Positions 37,232-49,182 of a stretch of 64,000 bases of DNA are shown here, in pieces. Source of the stretch: Tilletia caries (lineage: Eukaryota > Basidiomycota > Exobasidiomycetes > Tilletiales > Tilletiaceae); assembly GCA_032718865.1 (NCBI GenBank), contig JALUTQ010000003.1, positions 1,208,001-1,272,000 on the forward strand. The letters run 5' to 3'. The notes beneath the pieces were generated by a model that did not search any database, was not told the DNA's origin, and worked only from the letters and a program-made list of their open reading frames with translations. Every line of letters begins with the position of its first letter. Position 1 is the first letter of the stretch. The position numbers and the translations under genes are program-made.

Positions 37232-37579
37232 TAGCAGTGCATCGCGTCCGTGTTCCCGACTCATCACGTGCGGCACGCCACACCCTCAGTTGCTCGGCCG
37301 CGCTGAAAGCAGGTCTCGGGCTTCGCCGATGTGGGTAGTGGGTTGTTGTCACGGTATCTTGGTTTGGATCACCAGCGGATCACCATTTTCGCGGATCGCC
37401 AGTGACCCAAATCAAGAAATGTTGGCTCGATCATCATTTATTACTAAGAGATCCACGCTTTCTTGATGATCATAGTCACTGCGCCGATACTCTCTCTCAG
37501 CAATGCATCCGTTTTCTCCTTCATCTGAACCAGTGCGCATATCCAGCTTGCCTTCCTCATCTGACCATCAAAAACCAGT

Positions 37580-40500
37580 ATGGCGGCAACGCGGAGCGCA
37601 CCAACATCCGGCAGTACCGCAACAGCCTCTGCTGTTGTCGAGTCGTTGACGACAGCAGCCGTGCGGAATGCCAACGACGTGCAAGCGGCAGTCAATGCCG
37701 CGGTGGTACTTGGGGTCGAGGCGCGGCCGAAAGGCACATCAAAGACATATGAGCCACGGCAGCAGAGATGGAAGGTGAGTGTGCCGTACGCGCAGCGTAG
37801 ACCTAAGATTTAAGAAGAGGTCAAAATTGACAGGCATTCCCTTCGTTTCTGATAGGAATTCTGCGAACGCCGTCAATTTGCGGACGGCCTGGTAGTGAGC
37901 GAGGGAAAGGTCTTGTTGTGGCTGCAGGAAGACATAGTTCCGACGGGGAACAAGAACAAAGCCAAGCGGAAGATTCCTGCGGAGGAGGTGGTCGAGGAGG
38001 TGGCCAAGGACGCGTCTACCTCTGCCCCTCCAACGCGCAAGAAGGGCAAGGGCAAGGGCAAGGGCAAGGCAAAGCAAAACGCGCCTGCGACTGCGACGGA
38101 TGTCGTTACGGAGCCGGCCGACGAATCGCCTGTGGCTGCTCCAGCGCCGCTCGCCGCCAAGACGATCGACGGATACGTCACAGCTGCAGTCAACCTATAT
38201 CAGCAGCAGATCTCTTTGGGCGTCCACACCGGCAAGCACCCCCGTGGCGATGCGCTGGCCAGCTACCTGGACAGTCTCAAGCGCGACACACGCAAACGAA
38301 AGCGCGAAAACTTTGAAGATCGAGCGGCAGGAACCATCCAGGATGGATATTCTCGAGAGATATACGAGCGCATCAACAGACACCTGCTGGAGAACCCCTC
38401 GCAAAACAACGCAGCACGAACCCGACTCGATCACCTTTTCGGATTCTCCATCATGGCACGGGGCGAAAACATGCGACAGGCCCAGCTCGCCGATCTGTTT
38501 GTCCTTCCCCTTTCAAACGAGGGAGCGCAAGATGCGTCCGCCGTAGTGTTGATCATGGACAACGGCAAGACCAACGCCTATGGTAGGATCGACTACGGTG
38601 GATGCATGAGGGCGAAAAATGCGTCCGAATGTCCGCACAATGCCCTTGCTTTCTCTCTTTTCCAGCGCTTTCACATCGACAACGAGCCCTTTCCCACCTT
38701 CCAACGACGCGAAAACTGGTACCATATTCACCTCCTCGTGCACGAGGAGCGGACCGTCGCTATGCAGTAAAACAACCACTACCACATCATGAAGAGGATT
38801 CTTGGGTCGCTTGATATCCACACATCCAAGAAGACTCATTTGAACCGAGGCGGAGCAGCACGGCATGCGGAGGACAGTGGGGCGAGCGAGGGTGAGATTC
38901 GTAGGGCAGGTCGATGGAACGTCCAGCAGATGCAAGGATGCTACCTCACAGGCCTTCCTCGAAAGGCCATGCGCGCCCTCGCAGGATTCCCGACGAAGCC
39001 AGGAGCTTACCATCTTCCCAGAGCCACCATCAATCCTCCCCCAGCTCTCCTCAACAAGATCTGGCCGGATGTCGAAGGCGCACTCCTCGGAATCGAGCAA
39101 GGCCGCCTGGAGAAGGACCTGGCGGCGCAGGGCTTCCTCCGCCTACTCGTCTATCTGCGCACGGTTCTCGTCCAGGATGCTGTTGTCATGCGCAAGCAGT
39201 TCCCCCAACATCCAATCTTCCAGCACACCATCTTTGCCGATCCACTCTTCATCGACTATGCAAAGAACCTCGAAGTAGCGCTGGACAAGAACGAGCGACC
39301 TCTTTCCGTTTCCGTACAGGAGATCTTGCCCGAGGTCCATCGATACCTTCTGGATATGCAGCGCGACCAGCAAGCCGCACACCTCGTCACCCAGCACACC
39401 AACAGCACCATTTTTGCAGCTCGCTGGTCTCGTCCAAGGCGCCTTTACCTCCATCCTCAACGAGGTCGACTCTCTTGCCAACAGGGAAGTGAAAGTGACC
39501 GTCCATATCGAGCAGCATCAGCAGCGCACCGGCTCTTCTCCTGTCGCTGTCGCAGCCCTGGCTCAATCAGTCGGTGAGTCCTCCGACTGCCGCACATGCT
39601 CCCCCCTTCTCAGACTATCCTTCTTATGACCTTCTTGCTCTCCATCTCTTCTTCACCAGCTGCCCCTTCTTCTACACTGCCGCGACAGCTCCTGGGCCTT
39701 CCCACAACAGCCGCCATCGCCTCCTCGTCTTCTCCTTTGGTTCCCGCTCTCGCCCCTGTCTCGCCCTTCCCGTCAGCTGCTCCGCTCTTGGCTTCAGCTT
39801 CCACGACTTCTTCTGCTCTCGTTCTCGCCTCCTCTACACCTGCGGTTATCACGCCTCCTTCTCCTTCTCCACCTGCTCGCGCCCTCACCGTTGCGCCTCA
39901 TTCGTCAGCCGCTGTCTCTGAGGATTCATCAGCTGCTGTGGTGCGTATCTGCTCGTGTGTGCTTGCTTGCGTGTCGTGTCTCATCCTCTCTTACTGACTT
40001 CACTTCACTTCCTTTGTATTATCACCTTTGCAGCGCGATGGTATGTTACATGTTGTGGCTGGCTCGTTGTGACTCGCTCGCTCCGAGAGTGTACACTGAG
40101 TTTTGAAGCTGATCCGCGTGCTTGCCTTCCTGCTCTAGACCGTCTCTCCATCACCAGCAACGAGGACGAGAACATCGACCACCATGTGGAGTCAGAACAG
40201 CAGCAGCAGCGCTCAGAGCAGCCCCCTCTACTTCTCCCCTCCCCCTCGTCCTCGTTGCCATCTCAGTCTCCAGCATTTGCTCTGCCTCTGCGAGGAGCAG
40301 CGGCAGCAGCAGAAACGGAGGAGGAGACGGTGCCGATATTTCAGCAGAGCCGCGCGTTGACAAGCATAGTTCACGTGTGGCAAGAGTACGAGAAGGGCAT
40401 CAACCACGGACCGGCGGTGCGAGACTTGGAGGCTCGGTGGCAGCACAAGTGGAGGACAGACACGAAGAGTCGGAAATTTTTCTCTCAGCGTAACAAGATA

Positions 40501-40662
40501 TATGCCAAGGTCATGCGCCTCGCACACGACAAGCGCATCACAGAGGTTCAAGCGGCACAGGCACTGGAGAACGCACGGGTGGCTTTGAAGCGGTCGGTGG
40601 ACTGGTGCCAGAAAAACGCAGATACTCTTTTTACTGCTACAATATCGTGCTTGAGGAAGTAG
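37580..40662 (+). pseudogene. Crypton tyrosine recombinase with GCR1_C domain, inactivated
   Basis: Exon 1 (37580-37774) and exon 2 (from 37856) encode a SAM-like DNA-binding region and a tyrosine-recombinase core. Visible are an Arg motif (ARTRLDHLFGFSIMARGENM), HLNRGGAARHAEDSG, RRAGRWNVQQMQGCYLTGLP with the likely nucleophile Tyr, and an Ndc10-like helical region. A Ser/Pro-rich linker follows, then a GCR1_C DNA-binding domain near 40330-40620 (SIVHVWQEYEKGINHGPAV, RKFFSQRNKIYAKVMRLA). Cryptons of this layout are known in fungi. A TAA at 38768-38770 splits VAMQ from NNHYHIMKRIL in an otherwise continuous frame, and a one-base shift occurs at a T-run near 39412. These breaks make activity unlikely. 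Cryptons lack inverted repeats, so element borders are not set. Confidence 0.85.
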
Positions 40663-42420
40663 TGTAGTCTCTCAGTTCTTCCCTTCATTCTTTTTCACTC
40701 TTTGTATTTTTTCGTCAAACGTTCACGGCTCTGGAACTGCATTCATTCGGTGACTGTAACGATCGATGTGCATTGTGATCCTGTTTGAATGCTGATGTCG
40801 AAAGGGGAGAAGAGAGAAGGAGAAAGAGGTGCCGGGGCTCGGGTGCGAGCTTGATTCGATGCCGGAGCCGAGTTCCCCACGCACCCCGAGTACGCAACCC
40901 GACCCGACAGCAAAGCGCACCGAGACGCGCATCGCCGAGCGCGAGAGGGAAATCTGATCTGATCCTGTTCCCTGAAAAGAGAAAGAGAGAGAGAACAGAG
41001 AAAGAGAAACAGGGAGGAAAAGAGGCAAGAGGAAGACAGAAGAAGAAGAAAGACAAAGAGAGGTTGTCAGCTCAAGTGGGTGGTCAGTGATAGCAGCAGC
41101 AGCAATGTAAGATGCCCACGCACCCGGTATGACATGCGCGCAGCTGCGGTAAAGAAGAAGTGGAGTGAAGCAGAAGCAGGGGCGAGAGGAGGTGAGGGTG
41201 AGCAGGGCAGAGGCAGAAGCACGATAGACGGAGACGGGAACAAGAGAGAAGGCGAACGCGGTTTCAGTAAGGGTTAGCTGCTCAAGGACGCGTCCGTATC
41301 ATACTGACTCTTAGATAGCTGATGTCTGATGAGCGCGCAGAAGTTGAGTGAGGATGAGGAAGTTGAGTGAGGATGAGGAGGAGCCCTCAGGTAGTTGGGT
41401 CACCAGAAGCCGTGATCACGACCTGGTGATCTCGATCACTCATAGTGATCTAGGGCAATAGAGAATCTCGATCACTTTGTGGTAGCGGAATCTGGGCCCG
41501 ATGTGCCGAAGAGGATAGGCCGGAAGAAGGGATAGACCGGGTAGCCGATCAAGGAAGACCCTGCGACGAGAACATCAACACCAACTCGGATCACAACCAC
41601 ATCCGCTCACCATACACTCACAACGACGTCGACCGGTCGACCTAGACACAACTACGACACCCCCAACAAACCTCCATCAGCACCATGCTCCCTTGTCTCC
41701 TATGCTTCCCCTTCCTCTCCCGTCCCTTCTTCTCCAGCAGCAGGTCTCGGAGCCACACATCCCCAAGGACCTCCGTGCAGCAGCGGCATCCGACCTTTCC
41801 CCGCCAGCAGCAAGCAGAAGCAACAGCTACAAGGGACGGACGACAACATCCGGCGCGGGGCAGCAACTCCCGGACGAGGAACAAGGAGCGCGAGCACCAC
41901 AACCTCACCAAGCGGACGGGACCAGATTCTGTTGGGAACATCGCACAAGATACGGGACGGAATCGCTTGCCTCTCCCCAGCGCACAGGGACAAGAGCGTA
42001 CGACGGATTCTAGGAGGCGAAGACGGAGAGTACAGGAGGAGCGAGGAGAAGGGACAGACGGAGGAAGGTATAAGAAGAGGGGGGACTGGGCGACACGGAC
42101 GACTTGAGCTTCCCCAGCAGAGTTCACAGCACGGATTCGACCCTTTGGATCACTACAATCGGTCAGTCCTCTCTGTCTCCTGATTTCCAGCTCCTCATGG
42201 ATCAGCGTGTTTACCCTTCTTTCCTCTTCATCCTTCTTCCTTCCTACTAAACGCGCACTCTCACACCCTCCTTCGCACTTCGGTCTCTCCCTCAATCTCC
42301 CCCCTTCTTCCGCATGATCTATGATTCCTTTCCCTGCTCCACAGCCTGTGCATCTCGCCCTTACCCTTACAAATCACACACACCCAATCTCCGTTTTACC
42401 ACGTGCTTTAGTCTATCCGT
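40663..42420. other. Gene-poor interval
   Basis: No supported gene. Purine-rich low-complexity DNA fills about 40960-41260. GTGATCAC-type palindromes cluster at 41410-41475. An open frame at 41685-42107 encodes an Arg-rich protein with no recognisable motif. A pyrimidine-rich stretch runs to the LTR element. Confidence 0.6.
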
Positions 42421-42811
42421 TGCCATGATTACAACTTGGCTGCGCCCCCTCATTTCCCACCTTTGAGCCCCTGTCACACATGTAGTCCCATCCTTCACCC
42501 TCATTTGCTTGCAATACGACGACCATCAGAGATTCAAAACAAGTAAGCGTTACAATTGGTAGCTCCGCACCTTCGTCAATAGACAGGCAGAGCCCTCCCC
42601 CCTACCACAGGGACGCCTTTATCGCCTTCAACCCCAAATTCCACGTGGAAGAAAAACTAGATCACGTGACCCCACTTCCAGCTCGGCGGGGGGGCTGTGC
42701 CCCCCCGGAACCCCCCCAGCCAAAAGGACAGTCTCATCCGTCTCCATTGCTATCATGTCTAATCCTGCCCGCTACGCGCTAACTCTAACCCGAAAAAAAA
42801 AGTGGTGTCCT

Positions 42812-43517
42812 CAGGGCTCGGCACGACTATGGGATTTTACGACTATTACGACTATAGCCTCATACGACTATGAGCGACTATAGTCATAGCCGCTGATAGT
42901 CGCACTTACGACTATGACTATGACTATGCTCCAGAAGATGTAAGACAATAGTCGCCATAGTCGCTAAAAATCTGGTCTAAAATTGATTTTGCGACTATAG
43001 TTGGACAATAGCTGGACGTCAAGGCTATAGTCGCAGCAAACAATTCGGCTATAGTCCGACTATAGCATGTCATGGTCTGACTATAGCTTGAAGTTGCGAC
43101 TATAGCCGCAGGCCCGACCGCCACCGCTATAGTCAGACTATGACATCTATTGCCCATGAAACACTATAGCCAGTCATAGTGCGACTATTATCGTTGGATA
43201 GTCGAACCATAGCCTGACTATATCCGATTTTAGACAATTAAAAGCGACCTACACTATAACTATTTATAGTCTGAAATTGGACGTGCAACTATAGTGCGAA
43301 AATTATTGTCCCAAAGTCCGACTATAGTAGCGCACAGGCGTTACAATTTTGGCTATAGTCACACTATAGTGCAAAATTTGGCTGCGCAAAAGCCTGCGAC
43401 TATAGTCGACTATGGCACTATAGTCAGACTTACGACTATGACTATTTCGGATTTTCAAAAAACGCCTACGACTACGACTATGACTATGCCAAAAAACGTG
43501 GTCGGAGCCGAGCCCTG
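42812..43517. mobile_element. hAT-type MITE made of CTATAG palindromes
   Basis: Ends are CAGGGCTCGGC and GCCGAGCCCTG, with an exact 8-bp duplication GGTGTCCT at 42804-42811 and 43518-43525. Both features are typical of hAT transposons. The 706-bp interior contains about 16 copies of CTATAG within larger CGACTATAGTCG-like palindromes, plus related CATAGTC and GACTATG words. It has no coding capacity. Confidence 0.92.
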
Positions 43518-43582
43518 GGTGTCCTGCATCTAACTTAGCAACCAAGTAGAAAAAAAGAAAAAAAAGAAAAAAAAGAGAGACC

Positions 43583-43662
43583 TGAAAGGGAATCTAACCG
43601 CAGACCTGCACAATCGCAAGCCGCATCACTAACGCCTATACCATGAGGGAAAGTTGATGCAG
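43583..43662 (-). other. tRNA-like relic with internal promoter boxes
   Basis: Minus-strand sequence shows an A-box-like TGGTATAGGCGTTAGTG and, after about 35 bases, a B-box-like GGTTAGATTCCC followed by long T runs that could end pol III transcription. The acceptor stem does not pair, so it is not a functional tRNA. Possibly a tRNA-derived SINE head. Confidence 0.45.
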
Positions 43663-43799
43663 ACCTTGATTTGTGACGCAATATATTATATAAGCAACTC
43701 CAACGCGAGCGCGCTAAAGATAGGGATCAAAGCGCGCTAAAGCGCGCCCCGACAAATCGCGCCCCGATCGCCTCAATCGCCTAATCACCGATACCACGT

Positions 43800-45532
43800 G
43801 GAATTGGGGTCGAAGGCGATAAGGGCCTTGTACCACAGCCTACCCGCACCTTCGCAGAGCTCTCGACCGCGCACGAAAGCTCCACAGCGGATCTTCACCG
43901 CGGCGCTAAACGCAGCGAGCCCGACTACGTCCAAGGAACCGACAACACCGTCCGAGCCGGCCCCGAGTCGGCCCAACAGGCCGAAGACCGAACACTGGAT
44001 CAGATCGAGGTTGCCAGTGCCCGACTGGCCCACCAGTCTCGGGAGAACATCGCCGCCATCACCAAGATGTTCCAAGAGCAGCTTCGCGTCATGCAGCAGC
44101 AACACGAGGAGCGCATCCAGGCTATGCTCGCACAGGATCGCCTTCGTACGTCGGAAACGTCAAGCCCGACCACTCATGCGGCCAACCGACTCAACCAGTC
44201 CCGCCGATCGAATGCAGCGCGCGTCTTCCTCGGCGCGGAAGACCAAACGACCCACGAGCAGCTTCCTCACGATCGGACGGCTGTGCCTCCTCACCTCGCA
44301 CCTCACCACGACCTTTTGAACCCATTGGCGACACCAGGACGCGCACACTTGACGGCAGGAGCTTCCGAGGGTCTTCATCCCAGGCGATTCACGCCGGCCA
44401 AGCCAAGCGACATCGGCCTATACGAGCCGGATAAAGGGCGAGACATCTTCAGCTGGTGGCGCGGAGTTATTCAGTATCAAGCCTACTCGGGCGCTACGGA
44501 GGCCGAGCTCTTCTCTGGCCTGCCCGGCTGTTTCTCCAAGTGGCCTCGGCAGTGGTTGGACGAACTGGTGCCTCGCCCGGCGACGTTGAAGGAATTCAGC
44601 AATCGTACGTTCCAGGCTTTCATGCGCGACGCTACGCTGGTGCAGGACGATGTCGACCACCGAAAGTTCAAGCCGGACAAGGAATCCCTGGAGACATACC
44701 TCTCCGACAAGTACAAGCTGGTTTCGGAGCTGCAGGTGGCCAAGGCAATGGCTGCAGGTCATACGGACTTCGACAACCCAAACCCGGAGGCAGCGCGGAC
44801 CTCATGACGGTCACGGACGCGATTCAGACGGTCCACAACGGCCTTCCGGCGGACTGGCGCACCCTGCTCAACGTCTATCGCCAAGAGGACGATTGGTCGG
44901 CATACCGGTCCCAGCTTCTCGGGAACGAGCGACAGACAAGAGAAGCCATTGCTGTGTTTTCGGGAAACGCACATGCACGCAAGACACGCGAGGAGGAAAC
45001 ACCCGCGAGCGTCAAAATCGATACAGCCATCCACGGCAACGGATGGAAATCGGCAACCCCAAGCATTCGCACGTACGGACAACCAACACCCGCAACCTCG
45101 GACAGCTCGGTAAGGAAGAAGGACAGGGAGGAGCACCTGTGCTATCACTGCCACGAAGCAGGGCATTTCAAGTACGAGTGCCCTCGGCGCGAGGAAGACA
45201 TCAAGCACGTGCGGGCGATTCTGGCGACGATGGAGGACACCGACCACCGCAACATCGATTCCCACGTAGTCAAGAAGGTACGCATGACGACGGATCAGCC
45301 GTCTCGTCCTGGAAGCTCGGGTGGCGACGACCTGGTACGCGTCGCTCAAGGAACGCACATCACCAGAGACGACATCGACGAGCCCGCGCGCGTGGTGTAC
45401 GCAAGGAAGGCTTACGTCTCGTCAGACGTCGACAATTCGCCACCCCTTTCGCCCATCCACTGGAAGTACGGCGGCCCCACCATCACAGCATCGTACACTG
45501 CCAGCTACGAGAGCGACTCCGACTCGGACTAA
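43800..45532 (+). pseudogene. LTR-retrotransposon Gag with zinc knuckle, frameshifted
   Basis: A continuous frame enters near 43800 (VPQPTRTFAELST) and passes DQIEVASARLAHQSRENIAA, MFQEQLRVMQQQHEERIQAM and a capsid-like part (GLYEPDKGRDIFSWWRGVIQ, FSNRTFQAFMRDATLVQDD). Near 44795 the reading must change frame: PNPEAA goes into a stop, while the neighbouring frame continues DLMTVTDAIQTVHNGLPADW. Farther on is a CCHC zinc knuckle (CYHCHEAGHFKYEC) and an acidic Ser tail ending at 45532. Gag would package element RNA. One small frameshift breaks this copy. The N-terminus has no clear ATG. Confidence 0.75.
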
Positions 45533-45718
45533 ACACGAAGATACTGTGGTTCGCGCGGACGCTCAAGGATCTTTTTGTGGGGGATATTGTCACGATCACT
45601 TGGCTGCGCCCCCTCACTTCCCACCTTTGAGCCCCTGTCACACATGTAGTCCCATCCTTCACCCTCATTTGCTTGCAATACGACGACCATCAGAGATTCA
45701 GAACAAGTAAGCGTTACA

Positions 45719-47440
45719 GTTGTACAGTAGGGTGCAATAAGGTTGTACCAAAACAATTTTGAGAACATTTCGTGACACCTTCGCTCCTTGACAAAATACA
45801 CAACCACATAACAAAACACACATGAAACTGGTATCCAGCGATTCCTTGTGTTGTACTCTACTCAAAAGTTCCCCAGTCACGACCGCTGGGCCGCAGACTG
45901 GCTACGTTACCTTGCTCATAAATCATAAGTTCATATCACAGTGCCCAGATTTCTCTTGACCACAGCACCTTCCACAGAGCACCTACTGGCAATACTAGAG
46001 GCTTTAATGGTAGATCCTTTCCTCTCCTAAAAGTCTCTCACTTTGCGATCTGGGCCGTCGCAAGGTGGCTGGCGGTTGACAGCCAGATATAGTTTCAGCC
46101 ATATAAATCGGATCGGAGTCAAATATTTCAAGGCGTCTAGGAAGGTCGTAACTGGCACTACAGACACAGGACTCGGGCAGGGTATGGTAATCTTACATAG
46201 CTCTGACTTCCGTGCGCGGCGTGCGCCCTCTGAGAGACGTAGATTCGGCCTGAGGACTTGCTATTGCGAAGTGGAGAGTGCCGTACATATTGACGTTGAA
46301 CACTCTGACTGTAAGACGTGTACTTCCGTAAATAAAGGCCTATAACGTCTCTGACGGCCCTAGACGAGGTATAACTCTCGTCGGTGGGCACCCAGCGCGG
46401 CATAAGCCTGCGGAGATGCCAATGCTACACAATCTTGAGAGACTAAGTATCATCCTTGACGTTGAGGAGTGAGGACGTGGACGGGAGTGAGGAGATTGGG
46501 AAGAACCAATTTTGCCAGTGTACCATCCTGTGATTTTTTGCTCCCCTGGAGAAACGGAGGTAATAAACTGGGTATAAACTATAAGGAGAGAGAGACGGGG
46601 AAGGGGGAGGCTAAAGAACGCGCTGATCGCTGACCTGCAAAGCGGAGCAGAATGAAGATCAGTGCCATACAATAACAGCGCTTAAAGAGGAGAAAGGCCG
46701 TGATGGCTGCTCCTAGAAGAAGACTGGTTAGCGTGCCGATTGACAGGGGGGGAAGGTGAGTGCCGAGACTTGGAAGTTTACCATAAGGCGTTAGGGGATT
46801 GCAGTGTACGTGCAACGAAAGGAGAGCGCGAGCAAGGGTGGAAAAAGTGGTTGAGTCGGTCAGAGTCAGTGGTTGGAATCCGTCAGGTGCTGGTGCGGAT
46901 AAAGATACAGTCGCTCCACAAAGTTTTGACACCCCCAGGAAATTTTTTTGGAGGAGACGCAACGCCCCCTTTTCCCCGGAAAATATGATTCACAGATCCG
47001 CCGGCTCTCGGTCTCATATCGCAATGAAATGTTTTTCTTCCAAAATTCAGGTACCTGTTTTTCTTGCCCCCGCCCCCTCATTTCAATTTCGGCCGCGTCA
47101 AAACGTAATGGAGCGACTGTAACAGAGCTTTCACAAGCGGCGTTAAAGTTTCGACCTTTCGGAGGTGAAGTGGACGCCGGAAATTACGGAAAGTTGCTAA
47201 CTCCGTGACGAGGTCAAAATCGGTCGGGGACGTCCCAATTGACCCCCCTTCAAAGTCATCCAAACGACGCGTAACTTGGCGACATAACAGAAGATAGAGA
47301 TCTTCCCCTGCTGAGAAGTTTTGAGGAGGATACGTGTAGAATTGCGAAAAAAGTTTCAATTGATGTAGGCGGATAGCTCTACGGCCGTAAGAAAACCACC
47401 TCTATAACCCCAGTACTAAAGTCTGGGGAAACCAAAAATG
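45719..47440. other. Interval without recognised genes
   Basis: Only short open frames with no codon bias or motif. A C/T-rich block with TTTTCCCCGG lies near 46970. I see no LTR pair that would frame the following gag relic. Confidence 0.5.
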
Positions 47441-47448
47441 CTTTTGTG

Positions 47449-47522
47449 GTATAGCAGTCAACACCTGCGCTTGTGTTCTTGGTGCACACGCAGGGTCAAA
47501 TCCCAATCTCGACGATCTTTTT
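47449..47522 (+). other. tRNA-like relic with internal promoter boxes
   Basis: TGGTATAGCAGTCAA (A-box-like) is followed by a CCTGCG...CGCAGG stem and GGTCAAATCCC (B-box-like), then a seven-base T run. Arms are too irregular for a functional tRNA. It sits directly upstream of a gag relic. Confidence 0.45.
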
Positions 47523-47551
47523 TTCTATTTTTTCCGATTTTTATGTTTTCC

Positions 47552-49131
47552 TCAATAGGCCCCTGCTGAACCCCCGCGGAGAGGAAGAACGCAGACCGCC
47601 TCCAGGCGGCGCCGAAGGCCATCGCCCTGGTCAAGATCCCCAACGCGACCCACGTCCAAACCCAGCTCAAGACCCGGCACCAGGCCAGCAACCAGCAGTC
47701 CAACCAGAAGTCGCTGCTCAGCTGAGACGCCAGTCTCCAGAGAATCGCGGAGAAGACATTGCCGACCCCTTCGAGCCCACACCCGACCAGCTTAAGGAGG
47801 CAGAGACCCTGCTCGACAACCGAAAGCAATGGTTCAAAGACCTCAACCGTCCGACCGACAAGAGATTCCGACGACAGGTGACAGAGATGGCACATTCCAT
47901 CATCTTCACCTCCAAGCAGGACGCCAAGGACGCCTTCGACATGGCCCTGTTCCACGTCGACCTCCGACCGCAGATCCAAGAAGCAGTCGGCAAGGACATC
48001 AACCCCTCGTCAGACCCCGACCTCTCGTCAGTCCCCGACCCGGTCCCGGTCAAGCTGAATGCCCCGTCAAAGGGCAAGGAGAAAGAGAGCTCCCCGTCCA
48101 AGAAGCGTAAGGCGAAGCGGTCGAAGGACAAGTCGAAGTCGAAGAAGAAGCTGAAGCGTCAAGACAGCTCCGACACAGAATCGTCCTCTAGATCGTCCTC
48201 CTCGTCTCCCTCCTCGGATTCGTCGGACTAGGACTCCGATTCCAGCTCGGACTCGACCTCGGACGAGGACGACGTCAAGTGGAAACCGGGCCGCGCTAAC
48301 ATGCACCTTTGGGGGGCATTGAACGTCCCGGATCGAATCGCCAAGAAGGTGGACGATGGCAAGTTCGTGGATATGGTGGTTTACCCCCACAGCGCTGTCA
48401 ATGGAGCACAAGGAGAAGAAGCGGTTCCTTACCCTCCAAGGTGGGGAGCTTCGGTCAGCAGAGCCGACCAAGCCCTCCGAGTTCGTGGAGGACGAACAGA
48501 TCCCCTGGGACGACTGGCTGTATGCCATCGACAAATGGGTCGAGACCATGGAGACCGAGGACATCGGCAAGAAGACCCGTCGCGCATGGAACAGCTTCAA
48601 CGACCAAGTCCGGAAACATACGGACCGTCACAAACCACTAGTCCAGCAAGCTCTCAAGATCCCCCACTGCTGGCAACGACACTGCTTTGCTCAGACACCC
48701 GTCAGACGAAGACGAAGCGCAAACGCATCAAGCGCAACGACGATCTGGCCCCAGAACAGAAGGAGAAGAAGCTCGAAGAGCTACGCAAGTTCGACCCAAG
48801 CGCATGGCCGAAGAAGAACTTCAAGAGGATCAAGAAAGACCTCAAGAAGAAGAGGGAGTTGGCCATCGAGAAGGAGATCAAGGACATCAAGGCCTCCACT
48901 GCCGGACAGTCCTCCTCCTCGTCTTCCAAGAAGGGACCGCCACAACAACCAGCTGCAGCCCCAAGTGGAAGCGGAACACAGAAGCCCAAGCCCTTTCGGG
49001 ACAACGTTCCCAAAGGCCCGAACCCCTGCTCCCGATGTGGGTCAAAGGTGTACCACGATTCTCGAAAGTGCATGGCGGAAGCCCTTGCCGCGGACACCAC
49101 CAAGAAGACCTTCGCCATCACCAACGCCTAA
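47552..49131 (+). pseudogene. Second Gag-like gene, broken
   Basis: A frame from about 47552 encodes a Pro/Arg/Gln-rich head, then PFEPTPDQLKEAETLLDNRK and DAFDMALFHVDLRPQIQEAV, and a basic Ser-rich region. A TAG stop lies at 48229-48231, yet the frame continues acidic (SDSTSDEDDVKWKPGRANMH) and then shifts near 48390 to FLTLQGGELRSAEPTKPSEF and IPWDDWLYAIDKWVETME. Another shift near 48680 leads to a Lys-rich coiled stretch and a C-terminal knuckle-like CSRCGSKVYHDSRKC before the stop at 49131. The layout is that of a retrotransposon Gag, unlike the one at 43.8-45.5 kb. No pol region or LTR was found. Confidence 0.6.
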
Positions 49132-49182
49132 CGGGCACTGCATCCGCAGAGAGGGCGGAAAGAGGATCTGCCATGGATACTA

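Larger units (their letters stand above)
28339..37239. mobile_element. CACTA-type DNA transposon, two-gene, split right end
   Basis: The left end at 28339-28358 reads CACTGCTACACCAGCAGACC. Its exact inverted copy forms the right end once a 638-bp MITE plus one TA (36594-37233) is removed: GGTCTGCTGGTGTA at 36580-36593 continues as GCAGTG at 37234-37239. The element is flanked by a direct CAT on both sides (28336-28338 and 37240-37242). CACTG ends with 3-bp duplications are those of the CACTA/EnSpm (CMC) superfamily. Without the MITE the element is about 8.26 kb. It carries a transposase-like gene and a divergent unknown gene on a 146-base shared promoter, with GC-rich repeat arrays just inside both ends. 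Confidence 0.88.
42421..45718 (+). mobile_element. Gag-only LTR retrotransposon with nested MITE
   Basis: Two direct repeats, 42421-42554 and 45588-45718, differ by about five transitions and one small gap. Each starts TG(C/T)CA and ends GCGTTACA. Right after the first lies ATTGGTAGCTCCGCACC, positioned as a primer-binding site. Just before the second lies a purine tract TGTGGGGGATAT, as expected for second-strand priming. Between them are a hAT-type MITE, a tRNA-like relic and a gag gene, but no protease, reverse transcriptase or integrase. The element is therefore non-autonomous and depends on another copy. The very short LTRs are unusual. No clear 5-bp target duplication was found. Confidence 0.75.

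Noticed and set aside
41685..42107. Arg-rich frame before the LTR element
   Set aside because: An overlapping frame is equally open, and neither shows a domain or codon bias. It is kept only as part of the gene-poor interval.
42416..45723. Five-base target duplication for the LTR element
   Set aside because: TCCGT on the left and GTTGT on the right do not match, so no duplication is claimed.
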